A DNA stretch of 64,000 nucleotides from Methylobacter sp. (GTDB lineage Bacteria > Pseudomonadota > Gammaproteobacteria > Methylococcales > Methylomonadaceae): assembly GCA_004299305.1 (NCBI GenBank), contig SCPZ01000050.1, positions 1 through 64,000 of the forward strand. Reading direction: 5' to 3'. Below the pieces are notes generated by a model. It was not told the origin of the DNA and ran no database searches. It saw nothing but the letters and a program-made list of their open reading frames with translations. This document shows, piece after piece, positions 8,561 through 18,373 of this stretch (positions are counted from its first letter, which is position 1; each line of letters begins with the position of its first letter). Both the position numbers and the translations under genes were made by a program.

Positions 8561-11500
8561 ATGGCAAAACCTAAAATTAGTTTATCCGCTGGTACACCAG
8601 CTATCGAAGGAGCCACCGGCGCTTACCTTATTACCTTAGATACCCCATCGCCAGTTGATTTGACGGTGTATTTCAACATCATAGGCAGTACGGCAACATT
8701 CGGCACTGATTACAATTTTGCAGTGGGAACAAACCTCACCGCAGTGACTGCCAATAGTTTCACCATTGCCGCTGGACAAACCAGCGCGACGTTAAATGTC
8801 GCGGTTCTCAGTGATGCCGTGACTGACCCTAATGAAACAGTGAGCTTAACGCTGGGTAGTGGTACTGGGTATCAGTTGGCGGCAAGCGACTGTTCATTTG
8901 CTCCTTTAACTAATGTTAGTGTTGGATCTGGTCCCTATTCAGTCATCAGTGCCGATTTCAACGGCGATGGCAAGCTGGATTTGGCTACCGCGAACAGTAA
9001 CAGTAACGATGTGTCGGTACGCTTAGGCGATGGTAATGGCGGTTTTAGTGGGACGACTACGGTATCGGTAGGTACTTATCCCCTTTCAGTCATCAGTGCC
9101 GATTTCAATGGCGATGGCAAGCTGGATTTAGCTACCGCGAACGGTAACAGTAACGATGTCTCGGTACGTTTAGGCAATGGTACCGGCGGTTTTAGCGGGA
9201 CGACTACGCTATCAGTGGCTACTTCTCCCTCTTCATTCATCAGTTCATTCATCAGTGCCGATTTCAACGGCGATGGCAAGCTGGATTTAGCCGCCGCGAA
9301 CTCGGGCAGTAACGATATTTCGGTACTTTTAGGCAATGACAGCGGCGGTTTTTCGGGAACGGCTACAGTGCCAGTGCCAGTGGGCGACAATCCTTATTCA
9401 GTCATCAGTGCCGATTTCAATAGCGATGGCAACCTGGATTTGGCTACCGCGAACGGTAACAGTAATAATGTCTCGGTACGTTTCGGTGATGGTAAGGGCG
9501 GTTTTTTGGAAACAGCTACGGTGCCAGTGGGTACCAGGCCTTATTCAGTCATCAGTGCCGATTTCAACGGCGATGGCATGCTGGATTTAGCCACCGCGAA
9601 CATAGACAGTAACGATGTCTCGGTACGCTTAGGCAAGGGTAACGGTGTTTTTTCGGGAACGACTACGGTGCCAGTGGGTTCTAGCCCCCTTTCAGTCATT
9701 AGTGCCGATTTCAATGGCGATGGCAAACTGGATTTAGTCACCGCGAACATTCTCAGTAGCAATGTCTCGGTACGCTTAGGCGATGGTAACGGCGGTTTTA
9801 GCGGGACGACTACGCTATCAGCGGGCACTAATCCCTGTTCAGTCATCAGTGCCGATTTTGACGGCGACGGTAGACTGGATTTAGCCGCTGCGAACAATAC
9901 CAGCGGCGATGTCTCGGTATTATTAAACACCACCGCCCCTACAGCGACGTTAACCCTTGTCGATGCACCGTCTAATACCGCTCCCGTTGTCACAGCAGGC
10001 GCCACCACCGCCTTCACCGAACAAACCCCGCTTGCAGTAGCCAATGCAATTACCATTAATGATGCCAATGGCGATGCCGACTGGAACGGCGGCTCACTTA
10101 AAATTCAAATCACCGGCAATAACACGGCTGGCGATGGTTTAGCCTTACCAACAACCAATAACGGCGGCATTTGGCTTAATACCACGGCCACGGGTAATGT
10201 GCTGATGTCCAACACCACTGCAATTGGTACGGCCAATGCCGCTTCGGGCAGCAATGGTACAACATGGACATTAACTTTTAATGCAGCGGCGACCAATGCC
10301 TTAGTACAAAGCACCGCCCAAGCGATTAAATTCACTAATAACAGCGATGCGCCCGGCACAACAGACCGTACCGTAACCTTTACCGCTACCGACAAAAACG
10401 GCGGGGTGGGTTCTGCCGCACAAACGGTTACGGTTACCGCCGTCAACGATGCCCCTACCATAACGACCTTTACCTCAACAGTTGCCAGTGGCAATGAAGA
10501 CAGCGAAGTTAACGTAACTTTTGATAATTTAAAATCGCAAGGTAACCAAGCCGATGTTGACGGCACAGTGACAGCCTTTGCCGTTAAAGCCGTCAGCAGC
10601 GGTACACTCAAAATTGGCTCATCCGCTTGGAATGCTTCAACCAACAACATCATTGATGCCGACCATCAAGCCTTTTGGACTCCGGCGGCAAACGCCAATG
10701 GCATACTGAATGCCTTTACGGTAGTGGCTAAAGATAATGGTGGTTTGGAGTCGGCAAGCCCTGTGCAAGCCACGGTTAATGTGGCTGCGGTGCCTGATGT
10801 AACGGTGGCAGCCGGGGGCGCACCCGTAAAAGAAGGCGGAACGGCGGGCACTTTTACGGTCACCTTGGACAGCCCTGCGCCTGAGGGTGGTTTAGTTGTA
10901 AATTACTCGTTGTCGGGTACTGCGACGTTAGGCGATGATTACACGGTCACTGCTAGCATGTTCACCATTGCCGCTGGACAAAGCAGTGCGACGTTAAATG
11001 TCGCGGCTCTCAGTGATGCCGTGACTGACCCTAATGAAACGGTGAGTTTAACGCTGAGTGGTGTTGGGTATCAGTTAGGTAGTTCATTAACTAATCCTAC
11101 AGCGACGTTAACCCTTGTCGATGTGCCGCCGTCTAATACCGCTCCCGTTGTCACAGCAGGCGCCACCACCGCCTTCACCGAACAAACCCCGCTTGCAGTA
11201 GCCAATGCGATTACCATTAATGATGCCAATGGCGATGCCGACTGGAACGGCGGCTCACTTAAAATTCAAATCACCGGCAATAACACGGCTGAAGATGGTT
11301 TAGCCTTACCAACAACCAACAACGGCGGCATTTGGCTCAATACCACGACCACGGGCAAGGTGCTGATGTCCAACACCACTGCAATTGGTACGGCCAGTGC
11401 CGCTTCGGTCAGCAATGGTACAACATGGACATTAACTTTTAATGCAGCGGCGACCAATGCCTTAGTACAAAGCGCCGCCCAAGCGATTAAATTCACTAAT

Positions 11501-14500
11501 AACGGCGATGCGCCCGGCACAACAGACCGTACCGTAACCTTTACCGCTACCGACAAAAACGGCGGGGTGGGTTCTGCCGCACAAACGGTTACGGTTACCG
11601 CCGTCAACGACGCCCCTACCATAACTCGCTTTTTAACCTCAACAGTTGCCAGAGGCGATGAAGACAGCCAAGTTAATGTAACTTTTTATAATTTAAAAAC
11701 TCAAGGCAACCAAGCCGATGTTGACGGCACAGTGACAGCCTTTGCCGTTAAAGCCGTCAGCAGCGGTACGCTCAAAATTGGCTCATCCCCTTGGAATGCT
11801 TCAACCAACAACATCATTGATGCCGACCATCAAGCCTATTGGACTCCGGCGGCAAACGCCAATGGCATACTGAATGCCTTTACGGTAGTGGCTAAAGATA
11901 ATGGTGGTTTGGAGTCGGCAAGCCCTGTGCAAGCCACGGTTAAGGTGGCTGCGGTGCCTGATGTAACGGTGGCAGCCGGGGGCGCGCCCGTGAAAGAAGG
12001 CGGAACGGCGGGCACTTTTACGGTCACCTTGGACAGTCCTGCGCCTGTGGGTGGTTTAGTTGTAAATTACTCGTTGTCGGGTACTGCGACGTTAGGCAAG
12101 GATTACACGGTCACGGCGGGGGAAAACACTGGCACGTTCACCATTGCCGCTGGACAAACTAGTGCGACGTTAAATGTCGCGGCTCTCACTGATGCCGTGA
12201 CTGACCCTAATGAAACGGTGAGCTTAACGTTGGGTAGCGGTACCGGGTATCAGTTGGCGGCGGCAAGCGACAGTTCATTTGCTCCTTTAACTAAGGTTAG
12301 TGTTGGATCTGGTCCTTATTCAGTCATCAGTGCCGATTTCAGCGGCGATGGCAAGCTGGATTTGGCTACCGCGAACAGTAACAGTCACGATGTCTCGGTA
12401 CTCTTAGGCGATGGTAACGGCGGTTTTTCGGGAACGGCTACGGTGTCAGTGGGTTTCACCCCCTATTCAGTCATCAGTGCCGATTTCAACGGCGATCGCA
12501 AGCTGGATTTGGCTACCGCGAACAGTAACAGTCACGATGTCTCGGTACGCTTAGGCGATGGTATCGGCGGTTTTTCGGGAACGACTACAGTGCCAGTGGG
12601 TATCGCGCCTTATTCAGTCATCAGTGCCGATTTCAACGGCGATGGCAAGCTGGATTTGGCTACCGCGAACAGTAACAGTCACAATGTCTCGGTACGCTTA
12701 ATCGGTGGTAAGAGCATTCTTTCGGGAACGGCTATATCAGTGGGTGCCAGTCCTTATTCAGTCATCAGTGCCGATTTCAACGGCGATCGCAAGCTGGATT
12801 TGGCTACCGCGAACAGTAACAGTAACGATGTCTCGGTACTCTTAGGCGATGGTAGCGGCGGTTTTTCGCGAACGGCTACGGTGTCAGTGGGTTTCACCCC
12901 CTATTCAGTCATCAGTGCCGATTTCAACGGCGATGGCAAGCTGGATTTGGCTACCGCGAACAGTAATAGTAACGATGTCTCGGTACTCTTAGGCGATGGT
13001 AGCGGCGGTTTTTCGCGAACGACTACAGTGCCAGTGGGCCTTTCCCCCCGTTCAGTCATCAGTGCCGATTTCAACGGCGATGGCAAGCTGGATTTGGCTA
13101 CCGCGAACGGTAACAGTAACGATGTCTCGGTACGCTTAGGCGATGGTAACGGCGGTTTTTCGGGAACGGCTACGGTGTCAGTGGGCTTTTCCCCCCGTTC
13201 AGTCATCAGTGCCGATTTCAACGGCGATGGCAAGCTGGATTTGGCTACCGCGAACAGTCACAGTGACGATGTCTCGGTATTGTTAAACACTACCGCTACC
13301 GCTACAGCAACGTTAACCCTTGTCGATGTCACTACAGCTCCAACACTAATTAGTAGCAGTCCAACTGATAAAGCCACCGTAGCTATAAGCAGCAATATCA
13401 TACTGACTTTCAGCGAAGCGGTGCAGGCCGGTTCCGGCAATATCCTAATCAGCAATGGCAAAGACACCCGCACCATCTCAGTAACAGATACCAGCCAAGT
13501 TACTATCAAAGACAGCACTGTCACCATTAACCCGACGCAGGATTTGAAGGCCGGCAGCTATAACGTACAAATGGCTTCCGGTGTAATCAAAAATTTAGCG
13601 GGGACTGCTTATACGGGCATTAGTGATGCTGCTACTCTGAGTTTCACGACAAATACAGCCCCAACTGCGACCTATATCAATCAAACTGTTGCTTATACCG
13701 AAGATAAAACAACTGCTATTGCTGATATTGTCATCACCGACCCTGATACCAATACCTTTACTGCAACCATTACGCTCGCGGGCGGCAAGAATGCTGTTGG
13801 TTCGTTAACCGCTAACTCAGGCAACGGTGAAGTTTTTAATGCTGCCACGGGCATTTGGACAGTATCAGGCACCAAAACAGCGGTTAATACCGCTCTTGCT
13901 TCATTGTCGTTTGTACCCAGTGCTAACGGACACAGCAACGCCAGCGCATCCGTATCTATTTCAGACGGTATCGCTCCCGCTATTACCGGAACGTTGACTT
14001 TTAATGGCACTGGCGTAAATGACGCACCGACCGGTACTGATAGCAGCATCACTACCCTAGAAGATACTCCGTTCATTTTTAGCGCAACTAATTTTGGTTT
14101 TGCCGATATCAACGATAGCCCTGCCAATGGCTTAGCGTATGTGCTGATCAGCAGTCTACCGAAAGCGGGTAAATTGCAATTAAATGGTGCGCCAGTCACC
14201 GCTAATCAAGTGATTAGCACGACCGCATTAAATAGTGGTTCATTAAAGTTCATCCCGGCTGCCCATGCCAACGGCAACAGTTATGCCAATTTCAACTTTA
14301 AAGTACAAGACGATGGCGGCAAAGTTAACGGTGGGGAAAACACCAGCGATATAGCCAACACGTTGACCATTAATGTCACTGCTGTTCCTGCTTTTATTAT
14401 TGCCAAAAATGATTTATTAACCGGTGAGGATGGCGATACCGCGGTCGTCAGCATGAAATTAGCCACTGCGCCCACGAAGGACGTGTCGGTTACCTTTACC

Positions 14501-15304
14501 AGTAGCGACCTTACAGAAGGGATTGTGACTCATCCCACACTCACTTTTACCCCAAGCAATTGGCAAACAGAGCAACGCTTTACTGTCGTTGGGCAAAATG
14601 ACTTTATCCTCGATGGCAAGCAATCTTATGTTATTAATGCCACCATCAGTAGTGGCGATGTTAACTACAGTCAACTTCGCATTGATCCTATCGCGCTCAC
14701 AAACCTGGAAGATGTTACTACAGTTGCTGATCCTAATATTCCTATCGGTACGCCGCGTGATGAAGGGATAACACTATTTGGCGATAGATTTTCTCAATCA
14801 AATGACATCTTAAATGGGCTGGATGGTAATGACCAGATCGCTGGTGGATACCTTCAAGACCAACTATCAGGCGGCAACGGCAATGATACGCTTCTGGGCG
14901 GTCCCGGTAATGACACAATCACCGGAGGCGCTGGCCAAGATTGGTTATCCGGTGGCTCTGGCGCTGATCAATTTAAGTTTAACAGCGAAACTGATACCGG
15001 CATTACAGCGAAGAGTCGCGATATTATTGATGATTTTTTTATAGCTTCTTCTGAATACATGTCGGGTGAAAATGACACGATTGATCTGTCGGCCATTGAT
15101 GCCAATAAAGCAACAGCAGTTGACGATGCTTTTTCACTCTCAGTAGGTGACACTTTTTCAGGATCATTTACAAGTCCGGGCCAGCTCTATTTCGATACAA
15201 ATAAACATAGCCTTTATGGCAATAACGATGCTGATCCTGCTCCCGATTTCTTTATTTTATTAATAAGCGCAAATAGCTTGCCGGTTTCTAGTCTTGTGTT
15301 GTAG
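8561..15304 (+). CDS. Giant secreted RTX protein with Calx-beta and FG-GAP repeats
   Basis: A 2,247-residue acidic, Ser/Thr/Asn-rich protein with no N-terminal signal peptide, probably exported by a type I system. Order: Calx-beta (1-120, resuming at about 460); seven FG-GAP/VCBS-like repeats of about 47 residues (125-455, core SVISADFNGDGKLDLATAN); cadherin-like block (470-740); Calx-beta (745-850); second cadherin-like block (855-1130); Calx-beta (1130-1240) with a second set of seven repeats (1250-1577); Ig-like (1592-1705); two cadherin-like domains (1706-1945); a further beta domain; then RTX nonapeptides (GGNGNDTLLGGPGNDTITGG, about 2086-2144) and a C-terminus ending in a hydrophobic stretch, as in type I substrates. 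The DxDGDGxxD-type loops predict Ca2+ binding. Likely role: adhesin or surface/biofilm protein. No type I exporter genes are adjacent. The start at 8561 has no obvious Shine-Dalgarno. Confidence 0.88.
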   Translation: MAKPKISLSAGTPAIEGATGAYLITLDTPSPVDLTVYFNIIGSTATFGTDYNFAVGTNLTAVTANSFTIAAGQTSATLNVAVLSDAVTDPNETVSLTLGSGTGYQLAASDCSFAPLTNVSVGSGPYSVISADFNGDGKLDLATANSNSNDVSVRLGDGNGGFSGTTTVSVGTYPLSVISADFNGDGKLDLATANGNSNDVSVRLGNGTGGFSGTTTLSVATSPSSFISSFISADFNGDGKLDLAAANSGSNDISVLLGNDSGGFSGTATVPVPVGDNPYSVISADFNSDGNLDLATANGNSNNVSVRFGDGKGGFLETATVPVGTRPYSVISADFNGDGMLDLATANIDSNDVSVRLGKGNGVFSGTTTVPVGSSPLSVISADFNGDGKLDLVTANILSSNVSVRLGDGNGGFSGTTTLSAGTNPCSVISADFDGDGRLDLAAANNTSGDVSVLLNTTAPTATLTLVDAPSNTAPVVTAGATTAFTEQTPLAVANAITINDANGDADWNGGSLKIQITGNNTAGDGLALPTTNNGGIWLNTTATGNVLMSNTTAIGTANAASGSNGTTWTLTFNAAATNALVQSTAQAIKFTNNSDAPGTTDRTVTFTATDKNGGVGSAAQTVTVTAVNDAPTITTFTSTVASGNEDSEVNVTFDNLKSQGNQADVDGTVTAFAVKAVSSGTLKIGSSAWNASTNNIIDADHQAFWTPAANANGILNAFTVVAKDNGGLESASPVQATVNVAAVPDVTVAAGGAPVKEGGTAGTFTVTLDSPAPEGGLVVNYSLSGTATLGDDYTVTASMFTIAAGQSSATLNVAALSDAVTDPNETVSLTLSGVGYQLGSSLTNPTATLTLVDVPPSNTAPVVTAGATTAFTEQTPLAVANAITINDANGDADWNGGSLKIQITGNNTAEDGLALPTTNNGGIWLNTTTTGKVLMSNTTAIGTASAASVSNGTTWTLTFNAAATNALVQSAAQAIKFTNNGDAPGTTDRTVTFTATDKNGGVGSAAQTVTVTAVNDAPTITRFLTSTVARGDEDSQVNVTFYNLKTQGNQADVDGTVTAFAVKAVSSGTLKIGSSPWNASTNNIIDADHQAYWTPAANANGILNAFTVVAKDNGGLESASPVQATVKVAAVPDVTVAAGGAPVKEGGTAGTFTVTLDSPAPVGGLVVNYSLSGTATLGKDYTVTAGENTGTFTIAAGQTSATLNVAALTDAVTDPNETVSLTLGSGTGYQLAAASDSSFAPLTKVSVGSGPYSVISADFSGDGKLDLATANSNSHDVSVLLGDGNGGFSGTATVSVGFTPYSVISADFNGDRKLDLATANSNSHDVSVRLGDGIGGFSGTTTVPVGIAPYSVISADFNGDGKLDLATANSNSHNVSVRLIGGKSILSGTAISVGASPYSVISADFNGDRKLDLATANSNSNDVSVLLGDGSGGFSRTATVSVGFTPYSVISADFNGDGKLDLATANSNSNDVSVLLGDGSGGFSRTTTVPVGLSPRSVISADFNGDGKLDLATANGNSNDVSVRLGDGNGGFSGTATVSVGFSPRSVISADFNGDGKLDLATANSHSDDVSVLLNTTATATATLTLVDVTTAPTLISSSPTDKATVAISSNIILTFSEAVQAGSGNILISNGKDTRTISVTDTSQVTIKDSTVTINPTQDLKAGSYNVQMASGVIKNLAGTAYTGISDAATLSFTTNTAPTATYINQTVAYTEDKTTAIADIVITDPDTNTFTATITLAGGKNAVGSLTANSGNGEVFNAATGIWTVSGTKTAVNTALASLSFVPSANGHSNASASVSISDGIAPAITGTLTFNGTGVNDAPTGTDSSITTLEDTPFIFSATNFGFADINDSPANGLAYVLISSLPKAGKLQLNGAPVTANQVISTTALNSGSLKFIPAAHANGNSYANFNFKVQDDGGKVNGGENTSDIANTLTINVTAVPAFIIAKNDLLTGEDGDTAVVSMKLATAPTKDVSVTFTSSDLTEGIVTHPTLTFTPSNWQTEQRFTVVGQNDFILDGKQSYVINATISSGDVNYSQLRIDPIALTNLEDVTTVADPNIPIGTPRDEGITLFGDRFSQSNDILNGLDGNDQIAGGYLQDQLSGGNGNDTLLGGPGNDTITGGAGQDWLSGGSGADQFKFNSETDTGITAKSRDIIDDFFIASSEYMSGENDTIDLSAIDANKATAVDDAFSLSVGDTFSGSFTSPGQLYFDTNKHSLYGNNDADPAPDFFILLISANSLPVSSLVL
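9942..12117 (+). repeat. About 1-kb internal duplication in the giant gene
   Basis: The stretch 9942-10954 (end of one Calx-beta, a cadherin-like block and the start of the next Calx-beta) is repeated nearly base for base at 11099-12117. Differences are scattered substitutions and one- to few-codon indels. High nucleotide identity, including synonymous sites, points to a recent duplication or continuing gene conversion. The two FG-GAP blocks (about 8935-9926 and 12310-13283) are also repeats of one another and of their own 140-147 bp units. Confidence 0.85.
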
Positions 15305-15465
15305 TGTAGTGTACATACTTTTTCCTAATCTTAAACAAAAGGCATTGACTAGGCAGGGCAATCGTGCTTAAAAGTACTTGAAAATATAATTTAGATGAGG
15401 TAATAAGGCTGTCATTTTTATTCTCAATGACAGCAAACCAACGCCTTCTATTATTCATCACTTAA

Positions 15466-16096
15466 TGGATTGATGAGCATGATTTGACATGGCTAGTCAC
15501 CTCGCCCAGAATCAAGCTGCTGCCTCAGCTTGATGCCAGAAAGCCTAACCCACTCTCGTGGGAACAGCAGGAAAAACTGTTTAATGAGTTACCGGATCAC
15601 TTAGCCAAAATGGCGTTGTTTAAGGTTAACACGGGTTGCAGAGTGCAAGAGGTTTGCTCTTTACGTTGGGAATGGGAAGAGTACATTCCAGAATTAGATG
15701 CCAGTGTTTTTATTATACCAGCCCAAATCGTTAAAAATAGGACGACAAGGGTGGTCGTATTAAACAGCGAGGCCAGAGCTGTCATCAGTCAATTACGCGG
15801 TCAGCATCCAGAGTATGTGTTTACCTATAAAGGCAAGCGGGTTCAGACGATGAATAACTCGGCTTGGCAGAAGGCAAGAAAACGCGGGGTTGGAAGTGAG
15901 AATCCATGACTTAAAGCATACCTTTGGGCGGCGCTTGAGGGCAGCAAATGTTTCGTTTGAAGATCGGCAGGATTTGTTAGGGCACAAATCGACTAGGATG
16001 ACGGATCATTATTCGTCTGCGGAATTGGGCAACCTGATCGCAGCGGCTGAAAAGGTCTGCGTAAACGCGTTACGCAAAATTCACGCAAACACTTAA
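15466..16096 (+). pseudogene. Broken tyrosine recombinase (phage-type integrase)
   Basis: Only the C-terminal catalytic domain of a site-specific integrase remains. The first piece (frame open from 15466 to 15909) carries the first catalytic Arg region, NTGCRVQEVCSLRW. The frame then shifts near 15890-15900 into a second piece (to 16096) with HDLKHTFGRRLRAAN, LLGHKSTRMTDHYSS and the catalytic Tyr in HYSS. HDLK has Lys where most integrases have Arg; I recall this from one integrase subfamily, so it need not be damage. The N-terminal core-binding domain is missing and no start codon with a ribosome-binding site is present. The remnant points at the 3' end of tRNA-Thr 60 bases away, a classic integration target, so it marks the edge of a former island extending leftward. 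Confidence 0.85.
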
Positions 16097-16104
16097 AGGA
16101 GGGT

Positions 16105-16147
16105 ATAAAAAAGGGAATCAATGATGTTGTATCTCGTTGATTCCCTT
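16105..16147 (-). terminator. Rho-independent terminator of tRNA-Thr
   Basis: A perfect 11-bp stem, AAGGGAATCAA/TTGATTCCCTT (16111-16121 with 16137-16147), is followed in the minus direction by a run of T residues. It lies 10 bases after the tRNA 3' end. The stem is symmetrical, so it may also end transcription from the integrase side. Confidence 0.8.
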
Positions 16148-16156
16148 ATATTTAAA

Positions 16157-16232
<76 letters not shown>

Positions 16233-16274
16233 TTTAGCCCCTTATTCTACCTTAAAATATCACTGTAAAACTAT

Positions 16275-17381
16275 TTAAAACTGACTAATCTGTCGGTAGT
16301 TGTCCAACATGCCGAGTCCTTCGGCTGCGGCTTTACAAGTTATTTTACCATCGCAGACATTAATCGCTTTTACCAGTGTTTTATCAGTAATTAAAGACTC
16401 TTTCCCTGCATTGGCTATTCTCAGGATATAAGGTAATGTCGCGTCGGATAAGGCGATGGTTGATGTCCTGGGATACGCGCCGGGCATGTTGGTCACGCAA
16501 TAATGTATGACGCCATGTTTGATGAATACCGGATTGGTATGCGAGGTCGGCTTTGATGTAGCTATACAACCGCCCTGATCAATGCTGACATCGACAACAA
16601 CCGACCCTTTAGCCATCGACTTTATCATGTCTTCGTCGACTATTTTGGGGGCTTTCGCTCCAGGAATGAGCACAGCCCCCACGAGCAAATCGGCCTCTTT
16701 TATATGATCCCTGATATTTCCAGGGCTCGATAAAAAGAACTCTACATTCGGCAATAAGGCGGTTTTTATTTCTTGCATTTTCGCTTGATCAATACCGGCA
16801 ACAAACACGTTGGCTCCCATGGCGCTAGCCACTTGGGCGGCATGTTGTCCGACTACGCCATCGCCGATGATAACAACCTTGCCGTGCCGTTTGCCTAATA
16901 CTTTGCCTAGTTGTACGCCCTTGCCTTGATTGAATTCGGCAAGGTAATAAGCGCCCATCAGCGTCGCCATGTTGCCTGCCACGGCGCTCATCGGCGCAAG
17001 CAGAGGCAGGTGTCCATGCTCATCTTCCAGTGTTTCGTAGGCAATCGCTGTTGTGCCTTTTTTTAACAGCTCCTGCGTCAAACTCGGCGTCACGCCGGCC
17101 AGATGAAAATAGGTGAAAATTATCTGCCGATCCAGATGGGGGTATTCGGATTCCAGCGGTTCTTTTACTTTGACGACCAAGTCAACATCCCAGGCGGCCG
17201 CAGTAGGAACCAGCTGCGCACCGGCCTGTTGATATTGCCCATTGCTGAAGCCTGAGCCTAATCCGGCATCAGCCTCAATAAGAACCCGGTGTCCTTGTTG
17301 AATTAAATAATGTGCGCCGGTGGGGGTAATTGCAACCCGGCCTTCCTGGTCTTTTATTTCTTTGGGGACGCCAATTTTCAT
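16275..17381 (-). CDS. ald: Alanine dehydrogenase
   Basis: A cytoplasmic NAD-dependent enzyme interconverting L-alanine and pyruvate plus ammonia. Its 368 residues are the normal length for the family. The N-terminus MKIGVPKEIKDQEGRVA is diagnostic. The TYFHLAG segment holds the catalytic His near residue 96, and GDGVVGQHAAQVA (about 173-185) is the nucleotide-binding loop, with Asp in the second position where Gly is more common. Its ATG overlaps the glucokinase stop by four bases, making it the last gene of a DUF411-glk-ald transcript. In methanotrophs alanine dehydrogenase can serve ammonium assimilation, a plausible role here. Confidence 0.95.
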   Translation of the reverse strand: MKIGVPKEIKDQEGRVAITPTGAHYLIQQGHRVLIEADAGLGSGFSNGQYQQAGAQLVPTAAAWDVDLVVKVKEPLESEYPHLDRQIIFTYFHLAGVTPSLTQELLKKGTTAIAYETLEDEHGHLPLLAPMSAVAGNMATLMGAYYLAEFNQGKGVQLGKVLGKRHGKVVIIGDGVVGQHAAQVASAMGANVFVAGIDQAKMQEIKTALLPNVEFFLSSPGNIRDHIKEADLLVGAVLIPGAKAPKIVDEDMIKSMAKGSVVVDVSIDQGGCIATSKPTSHTNPVFIKHGVIHYCVTNMPGAYPRTSTIALSDATLPYILRIANAGKESLITDKTLVKAINVCDGKITCKAAAEGLGMLDNYRQISQF

Positions 17382-18373
17382 GGTTTTAATTTAGTCGTTT
17401 GTTTTGCGTAACTGAGTGCGCCTAATAAGGCGACCTCAGGATTGGTGCATACTTTAACCGATATTTTTTGCAGGGCGGCCCGGCAACGTCCTTTTGCCAA
17501 AAAGCCGCGCATAAATTCGCCTTGTTGCAGTACCGGCAATATTTTTGCGCCTATGCCTCCGGCCAGGTAAACGCCGCCGTAAGGTAGGCATTTAAGCGCC
17601 AGGTTTCCCGATTCTGCGCCATATAGCCGACAAAACAGGTTTAACGCGTTAACGCACAACGTATCGCTTCCTGCAACGCCCGCTTCGCCTATGACTGCGG
17701 CAGGATCTCGTTCAGTCATCTGTTGTTCGGTTTCAGAGGTGCTTTCTGCGTAGTTAATGTGTTTGAGAAATTGATAAATATTGACCAGGCCCTCGCCGGA
17801 TATCAGTCGCTCACAACTGACATGCTCTGGATATTTTTCCAGTAAATGGCTAAGTAACGCTATTTCCTGTTCGTTAGTGGGTGAAAAGTCGGCATGTCCG
17901 CCTTCACTGGCAATAACATGATATGTGTCTCCGTCCCATGCGATGATGGCTTCACCCAGACCTGTGCCGGCGGCAAGTACGGCAATGTTGCCTTGCAGTC
18001 GTTGTGCATCGGGATTCAATTCGACAAAATTATGTTCGGGCAAGTTCAGCAAGCCCCATGCTGTAGCTTCCAGGTCGTTCAACAACCAGACATGTTGGCT
18101 ATTGACGTGTTCGGCGATTTCTTTGCTGCTGAGTATCCACGGTAAGTTGGTTGTTTCGCAACGACCATTGGCTACAATGCCGGCCACGCCGATGCAAACA
18201 GCTGTTATCTGTACGCAATCTGTGTCAGTTAGAAATGATGTCAATAGCTGGTTAAATGTTTGATAGTGGGCGCTGGAAAATTGCTCCTTTTTCACGCACT
18301 TAATATCATCGCCCTCGGTCTCAAATAGCGCCAGGATGGTTTTTGTGCCCCCTACGTCGCCTGCCAAAATCAT
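17378..18373 (-). CDS. glk: Glucokinase
   Basis: An ATP-dependent glucokinase of 331 residues. It begins MILAGDVGGTKT, the phosphate-binding loop of the ROK/GlcK fold. It contains LLNDLEATAWG with the catalytic Asp (about residue 100), AAGTGLGEA, SEGGHADFSPTNE (glucose-binding Glu/His) and YLAGGIGAKILP. It overlaps the DUF411 gene upstream and ald downstream by four bases each, so the three are translationally coupled. In a C1-using organism the enzyme would act on glucose released from glycogen or sucrose. Confidence 0.95.
   Translation of the reverse strand: MILAGDVGGTKTILALFETEGDDIKCVKKEQFSSAHYQTFNQLLTSFLTDTDCVQITAVCIGVAGIVANGRCETTNLPWILSSKEIAEHVNSQHVWLLNDLEATAWGLLNLPEHNFVELNPDAQRLQGNIAVLAAGTGLGEAIIAWDGDTYHVIASEGGHADFSPTNEQEIALLSHLLEKYPEHVSCERLISGEGLVNIYQFLKHINYAESTSETEQQMTERDPAAVIGEAGVAGSDTLCVNALNLFCRLYGAESGNLALKCLPYGGVYLAGGIGAKILPVLQQGEFMRGFLAKGRCRAALQKISVKVCTNPEVALLGALSYAKQTTKLKP

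Noticed and set aside
8935-9926. Regularly spaced repeats that could suggest a CRISPR array
   Set aside because: The units are 140-147 bp, in frame, and encode FG-GAP-like protein repeats; there is no 25-40 bp repeat with unique spacers.
9541-10068. Minus-strand frames throughout the giant gene
   Set aside because: They repeat with the FG-GAP units and are antisense shadows of biased codons.
15305-15465. Search for an attachment-site duplicate or an excisionase gene near the integrase
   Set aside because: By eye I found neither a second copy of the tRNA 3' end nor an intact small gene in this gap or further left in the window.
16233-16274. Promoter of tRNA-Thr (TTTACA with TAGAAT)
   Set aside because: The boxes are spaced only 14 bases, too short for a confident sigma-70 call.
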